From contig CALUGP010000012.1 of assembly GCA_944320195.1 (NCBI GenBank), positions 1 to 64,000 of the forward strand: a stretch of DNA of 64,000 nt, in the 5' to 3' direction. The stretch's first letter is position 1. Each line of letters begins with the position of its first letter. This DNA is from an uncultured Prevotella sp. (lineage in GTDB: Bacteria > Bacteroidota > Bacteroidia > Bacteroidales > Bacteroidaceae). Shown piece by piece: positions 15,501-24,264 of this stretch. The notes under the pieces were generated by a model. The model was not told the DNA's origin, ran no database searches, and saw only the letters and a list, made by a program, of their open reading frames with translations. The translations under genes and the position numbers were made by a program.

Positions 15501-17213
15501 ATGAAAACTAAGATATATTTATTTGGTTCGCTCTTGGCTGTAGGATTGTTGGCTACTTCATGCGCCGAAGATTTCCTCGACCAGCAGAATACTACAAGTC
15601 CAAATGCCGAGACGTTCTTCAATAGCGACGAAGCTATCGACCAAGCCATGTATCCGCTATACAATTATGTGTGGAACAGTTTTAACGACAAAGGCTATTA
15701 CGGCATGGGCGACGGAAGAGCCAACAACATAACGGCGCAATACTCAGATTACATCTATCCCTACACGAACTTCAACGAGACATCGCTCAGCCCTGGCCTG
15801 CAAGATGCCTGGGGAGCACTTTACTCCGTTGTAGCACAGGCAAGCAACGCGCTGAACAACATCATGACGCGTTCATCGGAAAATGTAAGCGAGGAGGCGA
15901 AGACACGTGGCATGGCTGAAGCACGCTTCATGCGTGGTGTGGCTTACTGGTACATAGCTTCGCTGTGGGGCGACGCCATAATCTACAACAATACAAGCGA
16001 CTTGGTCAATAACTATGTGATACCGGCCAATCCGCAGATTGACGTTATGGAGTTTGCCGTCAGAGACCTTGAATATGCTGCCGCCAACCTGCCCGAGACA
16101 TCGCCGGCCACAGGCCGCGTGAACAAGTACAGCGCTTACGGTATGCTCTCACGCGTATATCTCTCGATGGCGGGACTTACAACAGAAGGACAATATGACG
16201 GCACGAATGCTGCTACCGACTTTAACCGCGGAACGCGTAACACCTATTATCTCAACCTCGCCAAGAAGGCAGCTCTCAAGGTTATTGAAGAGTCGAGCTT
16301 CGGATTGATGGAGGAATACGGCGACTTGTTCAAGATAGAGAACAACAACTGCATGGAAGACTTGTTCCAACTTCAATGGAACCAAGGCTCTACCGACGCT
16401 ATCGGATGGGGTTGTAACCAGACCATTACTTCGTACTTTGGATGGTCGACGATGGTTTGCGATGGTACGAACTGGGGCGGAGCCACTTACTGCTCTTGGG
16501 ACTTGTTCCAGGAATATGAGGCTAACGACAAGCGCAAGCACGAGTCTGTGGCTTGGTATGGAGAGGAATATCCCGAACTTAACACACGTGGCGGCGGTTA
16601 TATTTATGGTATAACGGAAGACGCTGGAAGCCAAGGTGCTAACATAAAGAAGTATGTTGTCGGCACAATCGACGACAATGGGGTGAGCTACAAGCAGTCG
16701 AGCGGCATCAATACGCACATGCTCCGTCTGGCAGAAGTTTACCTCAACCTGGCCGAGGCGATACTTGGCAACGACCAGTCTACCAGCGATCAGACCGCAC
16801 TTTATTACTTCAACCAATTGCGCACACGCGCCGGTCTTGCTGCAAAAAGCTCCATATCATATGAAGACTTGCGCCATGAGCGCCGCGTTGAGTTGGCCTT
16901 CGAGGGGCAGTATTGGTACGACTTGCTCCGCCGCTCGTACTACAAGCAGCAGGAAGTCATCAACTATATCAACAACCAAGACCGCAACGCATCTTATTAC
17001 GATGCTGAAACTCATGAGTACAAACTTGACGAAGACTGGACCAATCCCGGTCCCGGTGTGGGTGTTGCCACAGAAAGAAGCCTGCGCCTGCCTTACTCTG
17101 ACGCAGACCAGAACCGCAACCACTATCTCCAGACCGACGGTAACGGCAAGCTGCAGACCGTGCCTTACGAGTTTGGCGAGCGTGAAGTTTCTGAAGAAGA
17201 ACTGTTTAATTAA
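15501..17213 (+). CDS. SusD/RagB-type surface glycan-binding lipoprotein (xylan locus)
   Basis: The 570-residue protein has lipobox LLATSC and typical SusD features: FLDQQNTTSPNAETFFNSDEA, the helical TPR part with EARFMRGVAYWYIASLWGD, and a C-terminal RLAEVYLNLAEA followed by LRHERRVELAFEGQYWYDLLR. It forms the lid over the preceding SusC and captures glycan at the cell surface. The gap to susC is 51 nt. Confidence 0.96.
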   Translation: MKTKIYLFGSLLAVGLLATSCAEDFLDQQNTTSPNAETFFNSDEAIDQAMYPLYNYVWNSFNDKGYYGMGDGRANNITAQYSDYIYPYTNFNETSLSPGLQDAWGALYSVVAQASNALNNIMTRSSENVSEEAKTRGMAEARFMRGVAYWYIASLWGDAIIYNNTSDLVNNYVIPANPQIDVMEFAVRDLEYAAANLPETSPATGRVNKYSAYGMLSRVYLSMAGLTTEGQYDGTNAATDFNRGTRNTYYLNLAKKAALKVIEESSFGLMEEYGDLFKIENNNCMEDLFQLQWNQGSTDAIGWGCNQTITSYFGWSTMVCDGTNWGGATYCSWDLFQEYEANDKRKHESVAWYGEEYPELNTRGGGYIYGITEDAGSQGANIKKYVVGTIDDNGVSYKQSSGINTHMLRLAEVYLNLAEAILGNDQSTSDQTALYYFNQLRTRAGLAAKSSISYEDLRHERRVELAFEGQYWYDLLRRSYYKQQEVINYINNQDRNASYYDAETHEYKLDEDWTNPGPGVGVATERSLRLPYSDADQNRNHYLQTDGNGKLQTVPYEFGEREVSEEELFN

Positions 17214-17347
17214 TTTAATAAGGTCGTAAGGTTTGTGGGTTTTACGGACATGCGGTATGCTTCATGAACGTTGCAATGCCCTTGTCTCCATAAAAAACTT
17301 ACAATCCTAGAACCGATGGACAAATAACATAAAACGACAAATTCATC

Positions 17348-18757
17348 ATGAAAGCATTAAAATATTTTTGGATGTTGTGCCTCGCGGTTGCTACTGTCGG
17401 CTTCACATCGTGCGACGATGACGAGGAGGCTTCAGGGAGTTCTGCCATTACTGTGACGCAGATTTACCTTGAAGATGCAGATGCGACGGTGACCGACCGC
17501 CCTGTGGACTTTGTCCGCCTTGGCCAGACAATACGTATTGAAGGTTCAGGTTTCAAGGGATTGAAAGAACTGTACATCAACGGTTATGAGACATATTTCA
17601 ACACAGCGTATGTCACCAATACAAACATGATAGTGACGGTAAGCACCGACACGCCCGTGAGCGATGCCGCCCCGGAAGCGCGTAATACCATCCGATTTGT
17701 CAAGAACGGCACGGAGTATGTGCATGAGTTCGACATCCGCGCTGCATCCCCTGTTATTACAAACGTTGACAACACGCTGCCACAACCTGGCGAGACCGTC
17801 ACTGTTTACGGTGAGAACCTTCAGGAAACAACAGTCGTGACACTGCCCGACGGTACGCAAGTGACCGACATCACCAATGCTCCCGAGGATGAGGAGGGCG
17901 AGTGGTTTTCGTTCGTGATGCCTTCAGGCGTAAGCGGCTACGGTGCTCTGACCATAACATGTGCCAACGGCACGGCAAAGTCAGCCGAGTATTTTAACAA
18001 CCGCACTTGCATGGTGCTCGACTTTGACGGTACAGGTACGCACGGCTTCTGGAGTTGGAGCGAGACGGGCAGCATGATTAATGACGAAGATCTCGTTGAC
18101 GATCCGCTCGGTACAGGCCGTGGCAAGGTGCTCAAGCTGATACCTGACCGTCTTTTGCAGGCCGGAGGCATAGCCGCCGGCAAGGCGCGCGCCACCGAAT
18201 GCTGGACGGCGGGCAAGGACGATGCTACTGGAATGGACGACTGGACCCGCATGTACGAGTTTATTTCAGACACAACCCTGCTTACCGACGTTGCGTTCCA
18301 GTTCGACATATACGTGCCTGACGCTTGGGTAGGCACCGGCCACATACAGCTGTGCCTGATGAACAACTTTAACTTTGGCGGCATAGGTTCAGACGACGAC
18401 GCGGACAGCAAGCAGTGTGCGTTCTACTGCCCGTGGATAGTTGACGGCAAGGCCGTTCCCTTCTCTACGGAAGGCCGATGGATGACGGTAACTATACCGT
18501 TCAGCGAGTTTGGCAAGTATGCGGCAGAGGTTGCTGGCGGCGACGCTCCCACGTTCGCGGAAGTTGTGGCCGACCGCAGTTCTGCTACATATTCAAACTT
18601 CGGAATGGGCTTTGTCAACACCGACTTTGTGTTTGACGGCCTCGATGTGACATCTTCCATCTGCACACAGGAAATCTATATAGACAACTGGCGCGTAGTG
18701 CCGTGCAAGAGCGAGATTATATCCGACTTCCCCGACGAGGATGAAGCGGCTGAGTAA
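17348..18757 (+). CDS. Surface glycan-binding lipoprotein with IPT/TIG domains, xylan-binding type
   Basis: The 469-residue protein has lipobox VGFTSC and two IPT/TIG-like domains (about 38-125 and 128-220; VRLGQTIRIEGSGFKG, PQPGETVTVYGENLQ). The C-terminal half (about 225-460) has MVLDFDGTGTHGFWSW and aromatic-rich strands resembling the xylan-binding domain of Bacteroides SGBP-B proteins. Position after SusD and before GH10 matches known xylan loci. The xylan specificity is inferred from this resemblance and from the next gene. Confidence 0.88.
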   Translation: MKALKYFWMLCLAVATVGFTSCDDDEEASGSSAITVTQIYLEDADATVTDRPVDFVRLGQTIRIEGSGFKGLKELYINGYETYFNTAYVTNTNMIVTVSTDTPVSDAAPEARNTIRFVKNGTEYVHEFDIRAASPVITNVDNTLPQPGETVTVYGENLQETTVVTLPDGTQVTDITNAPEDEEGEWFSFVMPSGVSGYGALTITCANGTAKSAEYFNNRTCMVLDFDGTGTHGFWSWSETGSMINDEDLVDDPLGTGRGKVLKLIPDRLLQAGGIAAGKARATECWTAGKDDATGMDDWTRMYEFISDTTLLTDVAFQFDIYVPDAWVGTGHIQLCLMNNFNFGGIGSDDDADSKQCAFYCPWIVDGKAVPFSTEGRWMTVTIPFSEFGKYAAEVAGGDAPTFAEVVADRSSATYSNFGMGFVNTDFVFDGLDVTSSICTQEIYIDNWRVVPCKSEIISDFPDEDEAAE

Positions 18758-18866
18758 TAAGCGCACTATGGCAAACAAGTGACGGGCAGGCAGGAAACAA
18801 TGCATGCTTGCCGGCCTGCCCGTCACTTAAAATCTGTCAACTTACAAACAACAAACAGAAAACATC

Positions 18867-20753
18867 ATGAAACTGAATAACATAATATTCCCCATGCTGG
18901 CAGGCTCGCTTCTGCTTGTCGGCTGTTACGACGAGAAGATGGACTGGCATACGCCCGACGGCCACAACCCCGTGACTACGGACGATATTCCGCTGCAATT
19001 GCAGGAGCAAATCGACCATTACGACTACATAAAGAACTACATGGCCGAGTATATGCCCGGCACGCCTATCGGCGTCGGCCTTTCGGCGGACAAGTATCTC
19101 GACGAGGACGACCCTGACTATGCGGCGCTGTGCGACAACAACTTCCAGCAGTATGTTACCGGTAACGCCATGAAGATGGACGCAATGGTGACGAGCAGCG
19201 GCGCGCTCAACACGACAAAGCTCGATGCTTTCCTTGCCAAGGCACCGGAGGACGTGCAGATATTCGGCCACAACTTCATTTGGCATACGCAGCAGCAGCA
19301 GACATACCTCTTGTCGTTGATAGCTCCGAAGATGATAGTAGAGACTGACGGCGACATTGTCACAATGCTTCAGAATGGCGATTTTGAGACAGGGCAGCTT
19401 GACCTCTGGAACGGATGGGGCGGCGAGTCTACCCGTGAAGTCGTGGCGGGCGAGGGCGTTGACGGCTCGTATGCGGCTAAGCTTTACAACCCTGCGGCCG
19501 GCAGCGAATATTCATCACAGTTTGTATACAACCTTACCGAGCCGTTGGAAAACGGCAAGACATACGTCTTGAGGTTTCAAATCCGTGCCGAGCAACCCGG
19601 CGGTTCCATACAATTTGCATGGCAGAACCTTAGCTATGGCAACGGCGAAATATACCACACGTTTGACAACATAGGCACAGACTGGGTTACTTTCGAGCAA
19701 GAGTTTACCTGCACCAAGGACGATGCACAGCAGCTCTGTTTCAACTTCGGAAAGGTAGCCACAACTTATTACATCGACAACATAGAGTTCGGCACACGCA
19801 AAGAGGAAGGCGCAAGCGTACAGGCCAACCGCGCAACGCGCGCTACCACTATCACCTACGAGCTCAAGACGCCCGAAGAGAAGCGTGCGGCGTTGCTCGG
19901 AGCCATGGAGAGCTGGATAGGCGGAATGCTCCAGCATGTCAGCGGCGACCAGCGTTTCGTAGGCTGGGACGTAATCAACGAGCCTATTACCGACGACGGT
20001 CACTACCGTGGAATAGACGGACGCTTCGGTGGTTCATGGGATGATGACAACGGCACCACCCATTATGACGCCGAGCCTACGGAGACGACTACCGAAGGCC
20101 TGAACCTTAACTGGGGCAGCGGCCACTTCTACTGGGGCTACTATCTCGGCATGGACTACGCCGTAAAGGCGTTCGAGCTGGCGCGCCAGTACGCACCGGC
20201 CGACATGAAGCTGTACGTAAACGACTACAACTTGGAGACAAACCCGTCGAAACTTGCCAAGCTCATCGAGTTTGTCAACTATATCGACCAGAACAGCACC
20301 ACGCAGGTGGACGGCATAGCTACGCAGATGCACGTTGACATGAACAACCTTACACGCGAGCAGGTAGACCAGATGTTCCAGACGATGGCCGCCACGGGCA
20401 AGCTGGTACGCGTGAGCGAGCTTGATGTCAAGGTGGGTTCGGCCTCTCCTTCGGCAGACCAGTTGCAGCAGCAGGCCGACACGTACCAGATGATAATCGA
20501 GTCTTACAAGGCCAATGTGCCCGAGGCGCAGCGTGGAGGCTTCATCATCTGGGGCGTGTCTGACGCCGCCGACGAGCACGTTTATTGGATACCTAACGAC
20601 GCGCCAAACGTCTTTGACGCAAACTATGGCCGCAAGGTTGCTTACAAGGGAGTGTGCGACGGTATCGCAGGCAAGGACATCGGCGCAGAGTTCACCGGCG
20701 ACATGTGGAAGGACAACGTAGCCGTTGACGACGAGGAAGAAACACTTGAATAA
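18867..20753 (+). CDS. Endo-1,4-beta-xylanase, GH10 with inserted CBM, lipoprotein
   Basis: The 628-residue protein has lipobox LLVGC (Cys20). The GH10 barrel is split: the first strands lie at about 45-155 (FGHNFIWHTQ), a roughly 150-residue beta-sandwich CBM of the CBM4/22 type at about 160-310 (NGDFETGQLDLWNGW), and the rest at 330-610. Acid/base E372 lies in DVINEP and nucleophile E518 in RVSELD. This split architecture is characteristic of Bacteroidetes Xyn10C-type surface enzymes. It hydrolyses xylan outside the cell for import by the SusCD pair. Operon end: repeat copy D forms a strong hairpin 20 nt after the stop. Confidence 0.95.
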   Translation: MKLNNIIFPMLAGSLLLVGCYDEKMDWHTPDGHNPVTTDDIPLQLQEQIDHYDYIKNYMAEYMPGTPIGVGLSADKYLDEDDPDYAALCDNNFQQYVTGNAMKMDAMVTSSGALNTTKLDAFLAKAPEDVQIFGHNFIWHTQQQQTYLLSLIAPKMIVETDGDIVTMLQNGDFETGQLDLWNGWGGESTREVVAGEGVDGSYAAKLYNPAAGSEYSSQFVYNLTEPLENGKTYVLRFQIRAEQPGGSIQFAWQNLSYGNGEIYHTFDNIGTDWVTFEQEFTCTKDDAQQLCFNFGKVATTYYIDNIEFGTRKEEGASVQANRATRATTITYELKTPEEKRAALLGAMESWIGGMLQHVSGDQRFVGWDVINEPITDDGHYRGIDGRFGGSWDDDNGTTHYDAEPTETTTEGLNLNWGSGHFYWGYYLGMDYAVKAFELARQYAPADMKLYVNDYNLETNPSKLAKLIEFVNYIDQNSTTQVDGIATQMHVDMNNLTREQVDQMFQTMAATGKLVRVSELDVKVGSASPSADQLQQQADTYQMIIESYKANVPEAQRGGFIIWGVSDAADEHVYWIPNDAPNVFDANYGRKVAYKGVCDGIAGKDIGAEFTGDMWKDNVAVDDEEETLE

Positions 20754-20774
20754 TCATAGTTTTATACACTCTTT

Positions 20775-20862
20775 TCAAAAGGCCGTCTTTTGCTCGACAA
20801 AAGGCGGCCTTTTAGCGTGCGGAAGGCCGTCTTTTACGATGCGATAAACGGCCTTTTGCACG
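20775..20862. repeat. Composite intergenic repeat, copy D (terminator-like)
   Basis: AAAAGGCCGTCTTTTG and its near-exact complement (20777-20814, 4-5 nt loop) are followed by TTTT and then by a second, weaker inverted pair. Directly after the xylanase gene, it can serve as an intrinsic terminator. No 20-nt module is evident here. Confidence 0.8.
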
Positions 20863-20945
20863 CTGTTTCGCGGCTTGTCTGTAAGTGGCTGGACTTCAAA
20901 GCGTTGCAAGATTGCGGCCCTCCGGCGATAAAAAGGCGGTGATGG

Positions 20946-20977
20946 TTTGCGTAATTCAAAAACAAATGTTACCTTTG
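20946..20977 (+). promoter_or_regulatory. Promoter of pncB
   Basis: TTTG (20946-20949), exactly 20 nt and TACCTTTG (20970-20977) match the consensus. Transcription would start about 50 nt before the pncB ATG. Confidence 0.8.
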
Positions 20978-21033
20978 GCGTGGGCTTCAGCGCTTTGTCA
21001 AGGGCTTGAGGCTTAGAAATAAAACGTTTTACG

Positions 21034-22239
21034 ATGAAGCAAATCATAACCCACTTTACCGACGACGACCTTTACAAGTTTACAATGTGCTGCGCCGTGA
21101 TTGACAATTTTCCGCGCGCGCAGGTAAAATACACCTTTACCGACCGTGACAATACCGTATATCCGCCGGGCTTCGCCGACGAGCTGGCGCGGCAGATAGC
21201 CGCTTTGGAGGATGTCGTCATAACCGATGACGAGGTTGACTTCATGCGCCGCCGGTGCTATTACCTGCCCGAATGGTTTTTCATCTACTTAAAGGGATTC
21301 CGCTTCAACCGCCGTTGGGCCAAGGCGTGGCAGGACGGCGAGGGGCATCTATATGTGGAGTTTGAGGGCGGATGGGCCGAGACCATCTTCCTTGAAGTCA
21401 AGGTGCTGGCCATAATATCCGATCTTTATTATGAGATGACGGGACAGGCCGGGGTCTTCGATTATGACGCTTATTATCATAAAACGTACCGCAAGGCCGA
21501 GCGACTGCTGGCCGCCGGATGCGTGTTCAGCGACTTCGGCACACGCCGCCGCGCCTCGTTCCGCGCCGAAGACACAGTAATACGCGCCATGAAGGACTGC
21601 TACCAGAACAGGGAATGGCCGGGAAAGTTCGTCGGCACGAGCAATGTCTACCTCGCCATGAAGCACGACGTGCTGCCCGTAGGCACCATGGCCCACGAGT
21701 TTGTTTGCGCCATAGGCGGCATGTATGGGCCGCAGATGGCCAACCACATAGCCATGAACTCTTGGCGAAACACGTTCCGCGGCGCACTCGGCACGTATCT
21801 TTACGACAGCTTCGGGTGGGACATATTCAGCCTGAACTTCTCCGAAGACTTTGCCAACCTGTTCAAGGGGCTGCGCATAGACAGCGGAGACAACCGCGAG
21901 CAGCTTATGCGCATAGTGGAGAAATACCGCTCCTTGGGCATCGACCCTACCACCAAGCAGGTAATATTCAGCAACGCTTTGAGCACCGACGACGCAATAG
22001 AAATACAGCAGTATGCCAAGGACTGTTGCCAGCCTTCGTTCGGAATAGGCACTCATTTCACCAACGATTTCGAAGGGGTGAAGCCCATGAACATCGTCAT
22101 CAAGTTGGTGGCAGCCAAGATTACGGAGTCGTGGTCGTTCTACAACGACACGTGCAAGCTGAGCGAGGACGAGGGCAAGCACGTTGGCAAGCCTGAAGTG
22201 GTGGAGCGTTTCATGAGTGCGCTGCACATGAAAGGCTGA
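21034..22239 (+). CDS. pncB: Nicotinate phosphoribosyltransferase
   Basis: The 401-residue protein shows the PncB pattern: N-terminal DDDLYKFTMCCAV, SDFGTRRRASF, GTSNVYLAMKHD, and the GTMAHEF motif with the histidine phosphorylated by ATP, then RIDSGD and SNAL in the phosphoribosyl-binding part. It joins nicotinate and PRPP to nicotinate mononucleotide in NAD salvage, in the cytosol. Length is normal. It stands alone, with its own promoter and a strong terminator. Confidence 0.96.
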   Translation: MKQIITHFTDDDLYKFTMCCAVIDNFPRAQVKYTFTDRDNTVYPPGFADELARQIAALEDVVITDDEVDFMRRRCYYLPEWFFIYLKGFRFNRRWAKAWQDGEGHLYVEFEGGWAETIFLEVKVLAIISDLYYEMTGQAGVFDYDAYYHKTYRKAERLLAAGCVFSDFGTRRRASFRAEDTVIRAMKDCYQNREWPGKFVGTSNVYLAMKHDVLPVGTMAHEFVCAIGGMYGPQMANHIAMNSWRNTFRGALGTYLYDSFGWDIFSLNFSEDFANLFKGLRIDSGDNREQLMRIVEKYRSLGIDPTTKQVIFSNALSTDDAIEIQQYAKDCCQPSFGIGTHFTNDFEGVKPMNIVIKLVAAKITESWSFYNDTCKLSEDEGKHVGKPEVVERFMSALHMKG

Positions 22240-22253
22240 TTCCCGTTGGAAAA

Positions 22254-22299
22254 ACGAAAGCCGCAGACGGTGCCATGCTTGGCAGTCTGCGGCTTTTTC
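22254..22299. terminator. Bidirectional intrinsic terminator after pncB
   Basis: AAAGCCGCAGAC and GTCTGCGGCTTT form a 12-bp GC-rich stem followed by T residues in both directions. It lies between the convergent pncB and GNAT genes. Confidence 0.85.
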
Positions 22300-22328
22300 G
22301 TCAGTGTTCCCATTGGCTTTGGGCCCGC

Positions 22329-22790
22329 TCATTTCAGTCTCATTCTTAGTATGGGAAAGGGATTTCCCTGGTCGTCGGTCTCGTCGCGCCTGTATTCCTC
22401 GAAGCCCATGTGCCGGTAAAAGCCGGCGGCATGGGGGTTCTGTTCGTTCACGTCTACAAGCGTCGCGCCGTGTTCTTTCACCGCAATGCCGACCAACTGC
22501 CTTCCAATGCCTTTGCCAAAGAACTCCGGCGCGGCGAAAAGCATCTCTATCTTGCTGTCCTGTATGCCGCAGAACGCCGCGCATTCCTGCCCGTTCCGGG
22601 CTAAGAGCAGCGTGTCTATGGTCAGCAATGCCTCCTTTACGTAAGGCTTTAGGCTGGCAATGTCGCCCTCTTTAAGGAAGTGGTGGCTTGCCCTTACGGA
22701 GCGTTCCCATAGGTAGGCAAGGGCTTCTGTGAGTGCGGTGTCGCGCTGTTCTTTCCTTATTTCGGTTACGGTTGTCGTCGTCTTTGTCAT
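22329..22790 (-). CDS. GNAT family N-acetyltransferase
   Basis: The 153-residue protein has the GNAT acetyl-CoA-binding motif in FGKGIGRQLV and the later strand-helix DVNEQNPHAAGFYRHMGF, with WERSVRASHHFL at the N-terminus as in the YjaB/ElaA-like group. The substrate cannot be told. It follows mscS by 36 nt on the same strand and is probably co-transcribed. Confidence 0.9.
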   Translation of the reverse strand: MTKTTTTVTEIRKEQRDTALTEALAYLWERSVRASHHFLKEGDIASLKPYVKEALLTIDTLLLARNGQECAAFCGIQDSKIEMLFAAPEFFGKGIGRQLVGIAVKEHGATLVDVNEQNPHAAGFYRHMGFEEYRRDETDDQGNPFPILRMRLK

Positions 22791-22826
22791 GTTTTAAGTG
22801 ATGGGATGATGGATGGCGGCTTGCAA

Positions 22827-23690
22827 TCAAGCCTTTACCACGTTTATGTAAGGATAAGGAATCTCGATGTTCTCTTTGTCGAAACGCTCCTTTACGGCTT
22901 TGAGCAGGTCGCATTTCATGGCGAAAGCGTTGCCCGCACTGGCCGCCCATGCCCATGCGCGAAGGGTGATGGCCGAATCTCCGAGGTTGGTTACGCGTAT
23001 GATTACCTGCGGCACGCCGTTCTTCTTTTCGTCTTCCGTGCGGTGGTCGGTGAGCAACGGGTGTTTCATTATTTCGTCGCGCATGGTGTCGATGGCTTGG
23101 TTCAGGTCGGCGGTGTATGACACTCCGACCTCCACGAATGCGCATGTTGATGTGTCTCCGTAAGACGAGTTGATGATGGTGCTTGAGTTTATTTTGTTGT
23201 TCGGGATTAGGATCATGCGGTTCTCTGCGTCGCGAATCACTGTGTGGCGCAGCGTTATCTCCATCACCGTGCCCTTCACTATGCTGTCAACCTCGATGAA
23301 GTCGCCCAGCTTGAACGGCTGCGAGAATATTATGAACAGCCCGCCTATGACGTTTGACAGTGCGTCCTGCGACGCCAAGCCCACCGCGGCGGCCATTATT
23401 CCGGCACTGGCCAGTATAGAGTTGCTCACTTTTTCCATTCCCGGAATGAGCGAGAGGAAGGCCGCTATACCTATTATATATATGGTTGTTACGATTATGC
23501 GGCGCATGAAGCTTACCTTAGTCTCGTCGAGCACCACCTTGCCTTGCTTGTGCATGGAGCGGTAGAACAGATATTTTGTCAGCCCCGTGAGCAGGCGGAC
23601 GAACAGGTATATTACCGCGCCTTTAATTGCGAACACAACGAGCCAGCGCAGCGATACGCCGAAAAACTGCATGTTTAGTATTTCTTCCAT
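22827..23690 (-). CDS. Small-conductance mechanosensitive channel, MscS family
   Basis: The 287-residue protein has three membrane segments (about 13-35, 62-85, 90-122). The pore helix contains GLASQDALSNVIGGLFI (104-120), followed by the beta domain with PFKLGDFIEV and an alpha/beta C-terminus. MscS channels open under membrane tension and release solutes during hypo-osmotic shock. Its own promoter lies just upstream. Confidence 0.95.
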   Translation of the reverse strand: MEEILNMQFFGVSLRWLVVFAIKGAVIYLFVRLLTGLTKYLFYRSMHKQGKVVLDETKVSFMRRIIVTTIYIIGIAAFLSLIPGMEKVSNSILASAGIMAAAVGLASQDALSNVIGGLFIIFSQPFKLGDFIEVDSIVKGTVMEITLRHTVIRDAENRMILIPNNKINSSTIINSSYGDTSTCAFVEVGVSYTADLNQAIDTMRDEIMKHPLLTDHRTEDEKKNGVPQVIIRVTNLGDSAITLRAWAWAASAGNAFAMKCDLLKAVKERFDKENIEIPYPYINVVKA

Positions 23691-23718
23691 TGCTTTTCCC
23701 TATATCTTTATCATGCTA

Positions 23719-23750
23719 CAAAGATACGGTAAAAATCCGGTCAGACGAAA
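23719..23750 (-). promoter_or_regulatory. Promoter of the mscS-GNAT operon
   Basis: On the minus strand TTTC (23747-23750), 20 nt and TATCTTTG (23719-23726) precede the mscS ATG by about 28 nt. Confidence 0.65.
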
Positions 23751-23792
23751 TAAAAGTGACGTAAACGGCTTGTAAAGCGCCAAAAAACAAAA

Positions 23793-23820
23793 AAGAGACA
23801 CCTTTGAAAGTGTCTCTTTG
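23793..23820 (-). terminator. Terminator of tRNA-Lys
   Basis: On the minus strand AAAGAGACACTTTC pairs with GGTGTCTCTTT and is followed by a T-run, directly after the tRNA 3' end. Confidence 0.8.
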
Positions 23821-23893
23821 TACGCCTGCAGGGGTTCGAACCCTGGACCCTCTGATTAAGAGTCAGATGCTCTACCAACTGAGCTACAAGCGC
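23821..23893 (-). tRNA. tRNA-Lys(CUU)
   Basis: The minus strand starts GCGCTTGTAGCTCAGTTGG, has anticodon loop CTCTTAA (CUU) and T-loop GGTTCGAACC. The acceptor stem pairs GCGCTTG with CAGGCGT, with two G-U pairs. CCA is not encoded. Confidence 0.93.
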
Positions 23894-23924
23894 GTCTGCA
23901 AATGTTATTTCTCAAATGCGAGTG

Positions 23925-23956
23925 CAAAGGTAGGCATTATATTTTAAACTACCAAA
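23925..23956 (-). promoter_or_regulatory. Promoter of tRNA-Lys
   Basis: TTTG (23953-23956), 20 nt and TACCTTTG (23925-23932) on the minus strand, followed by CACTCGC, the same arrangement as at tRNA-Ser. Confidence 0.8.
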
Positions 23957-24032
23957 TGTTTTGCTGAAAATTTTATGTGTTTTTTCAAATTTGTTTCTTT
24001 TTGATTTTGCAAGGCTTTTTGACGGGTGATGT

Positions 24033-24140
24033 AACATGTTGATTTACAGTGTTTTGCAAAAGGCCGTCTTTTGTGTTCCAAAAAACGGTCTTTTGGCGCG
24101 CAATTGACGGCCTTTTGCATTGCTGTTTGCCGTCTTTTGC
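24033..24140. repeat. Composite intergenic repeat, copy E
   Basis: The 20-nt module TGTTGATTTACAGTGTTTTG (24037-24056) runs straight into AAAAGGCCGTCTTTTG and three more alternating cores up to 24140. It ends upstream of the GH28 promoter and so is outside that transcript. Confidence 0.85.
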
Positions 24141-24196
24141 ATTTTGTGCGGTCTTGGGCTTATGGCTAACGGAGTGACTTAAAAAACGTTTAATGC

Positions 24197-24227
24197 TTGG
24201 ATATGTCTTAAAGTTGCACTATTTTTG
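24197..24227 (+). promoter_or_regulatory. Promoter of the GH28 gene
   Basis: TTG (24197-24199), 20 nt and TATTTTTG (24220-24227) are followed by a short AT-rich leader of about 33 nt before the ATG. Confidence 0.75.
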
Positions 24228-24264
24228 CAATGTTTAAAATACTAACTTATTAACTAATCAGAAC

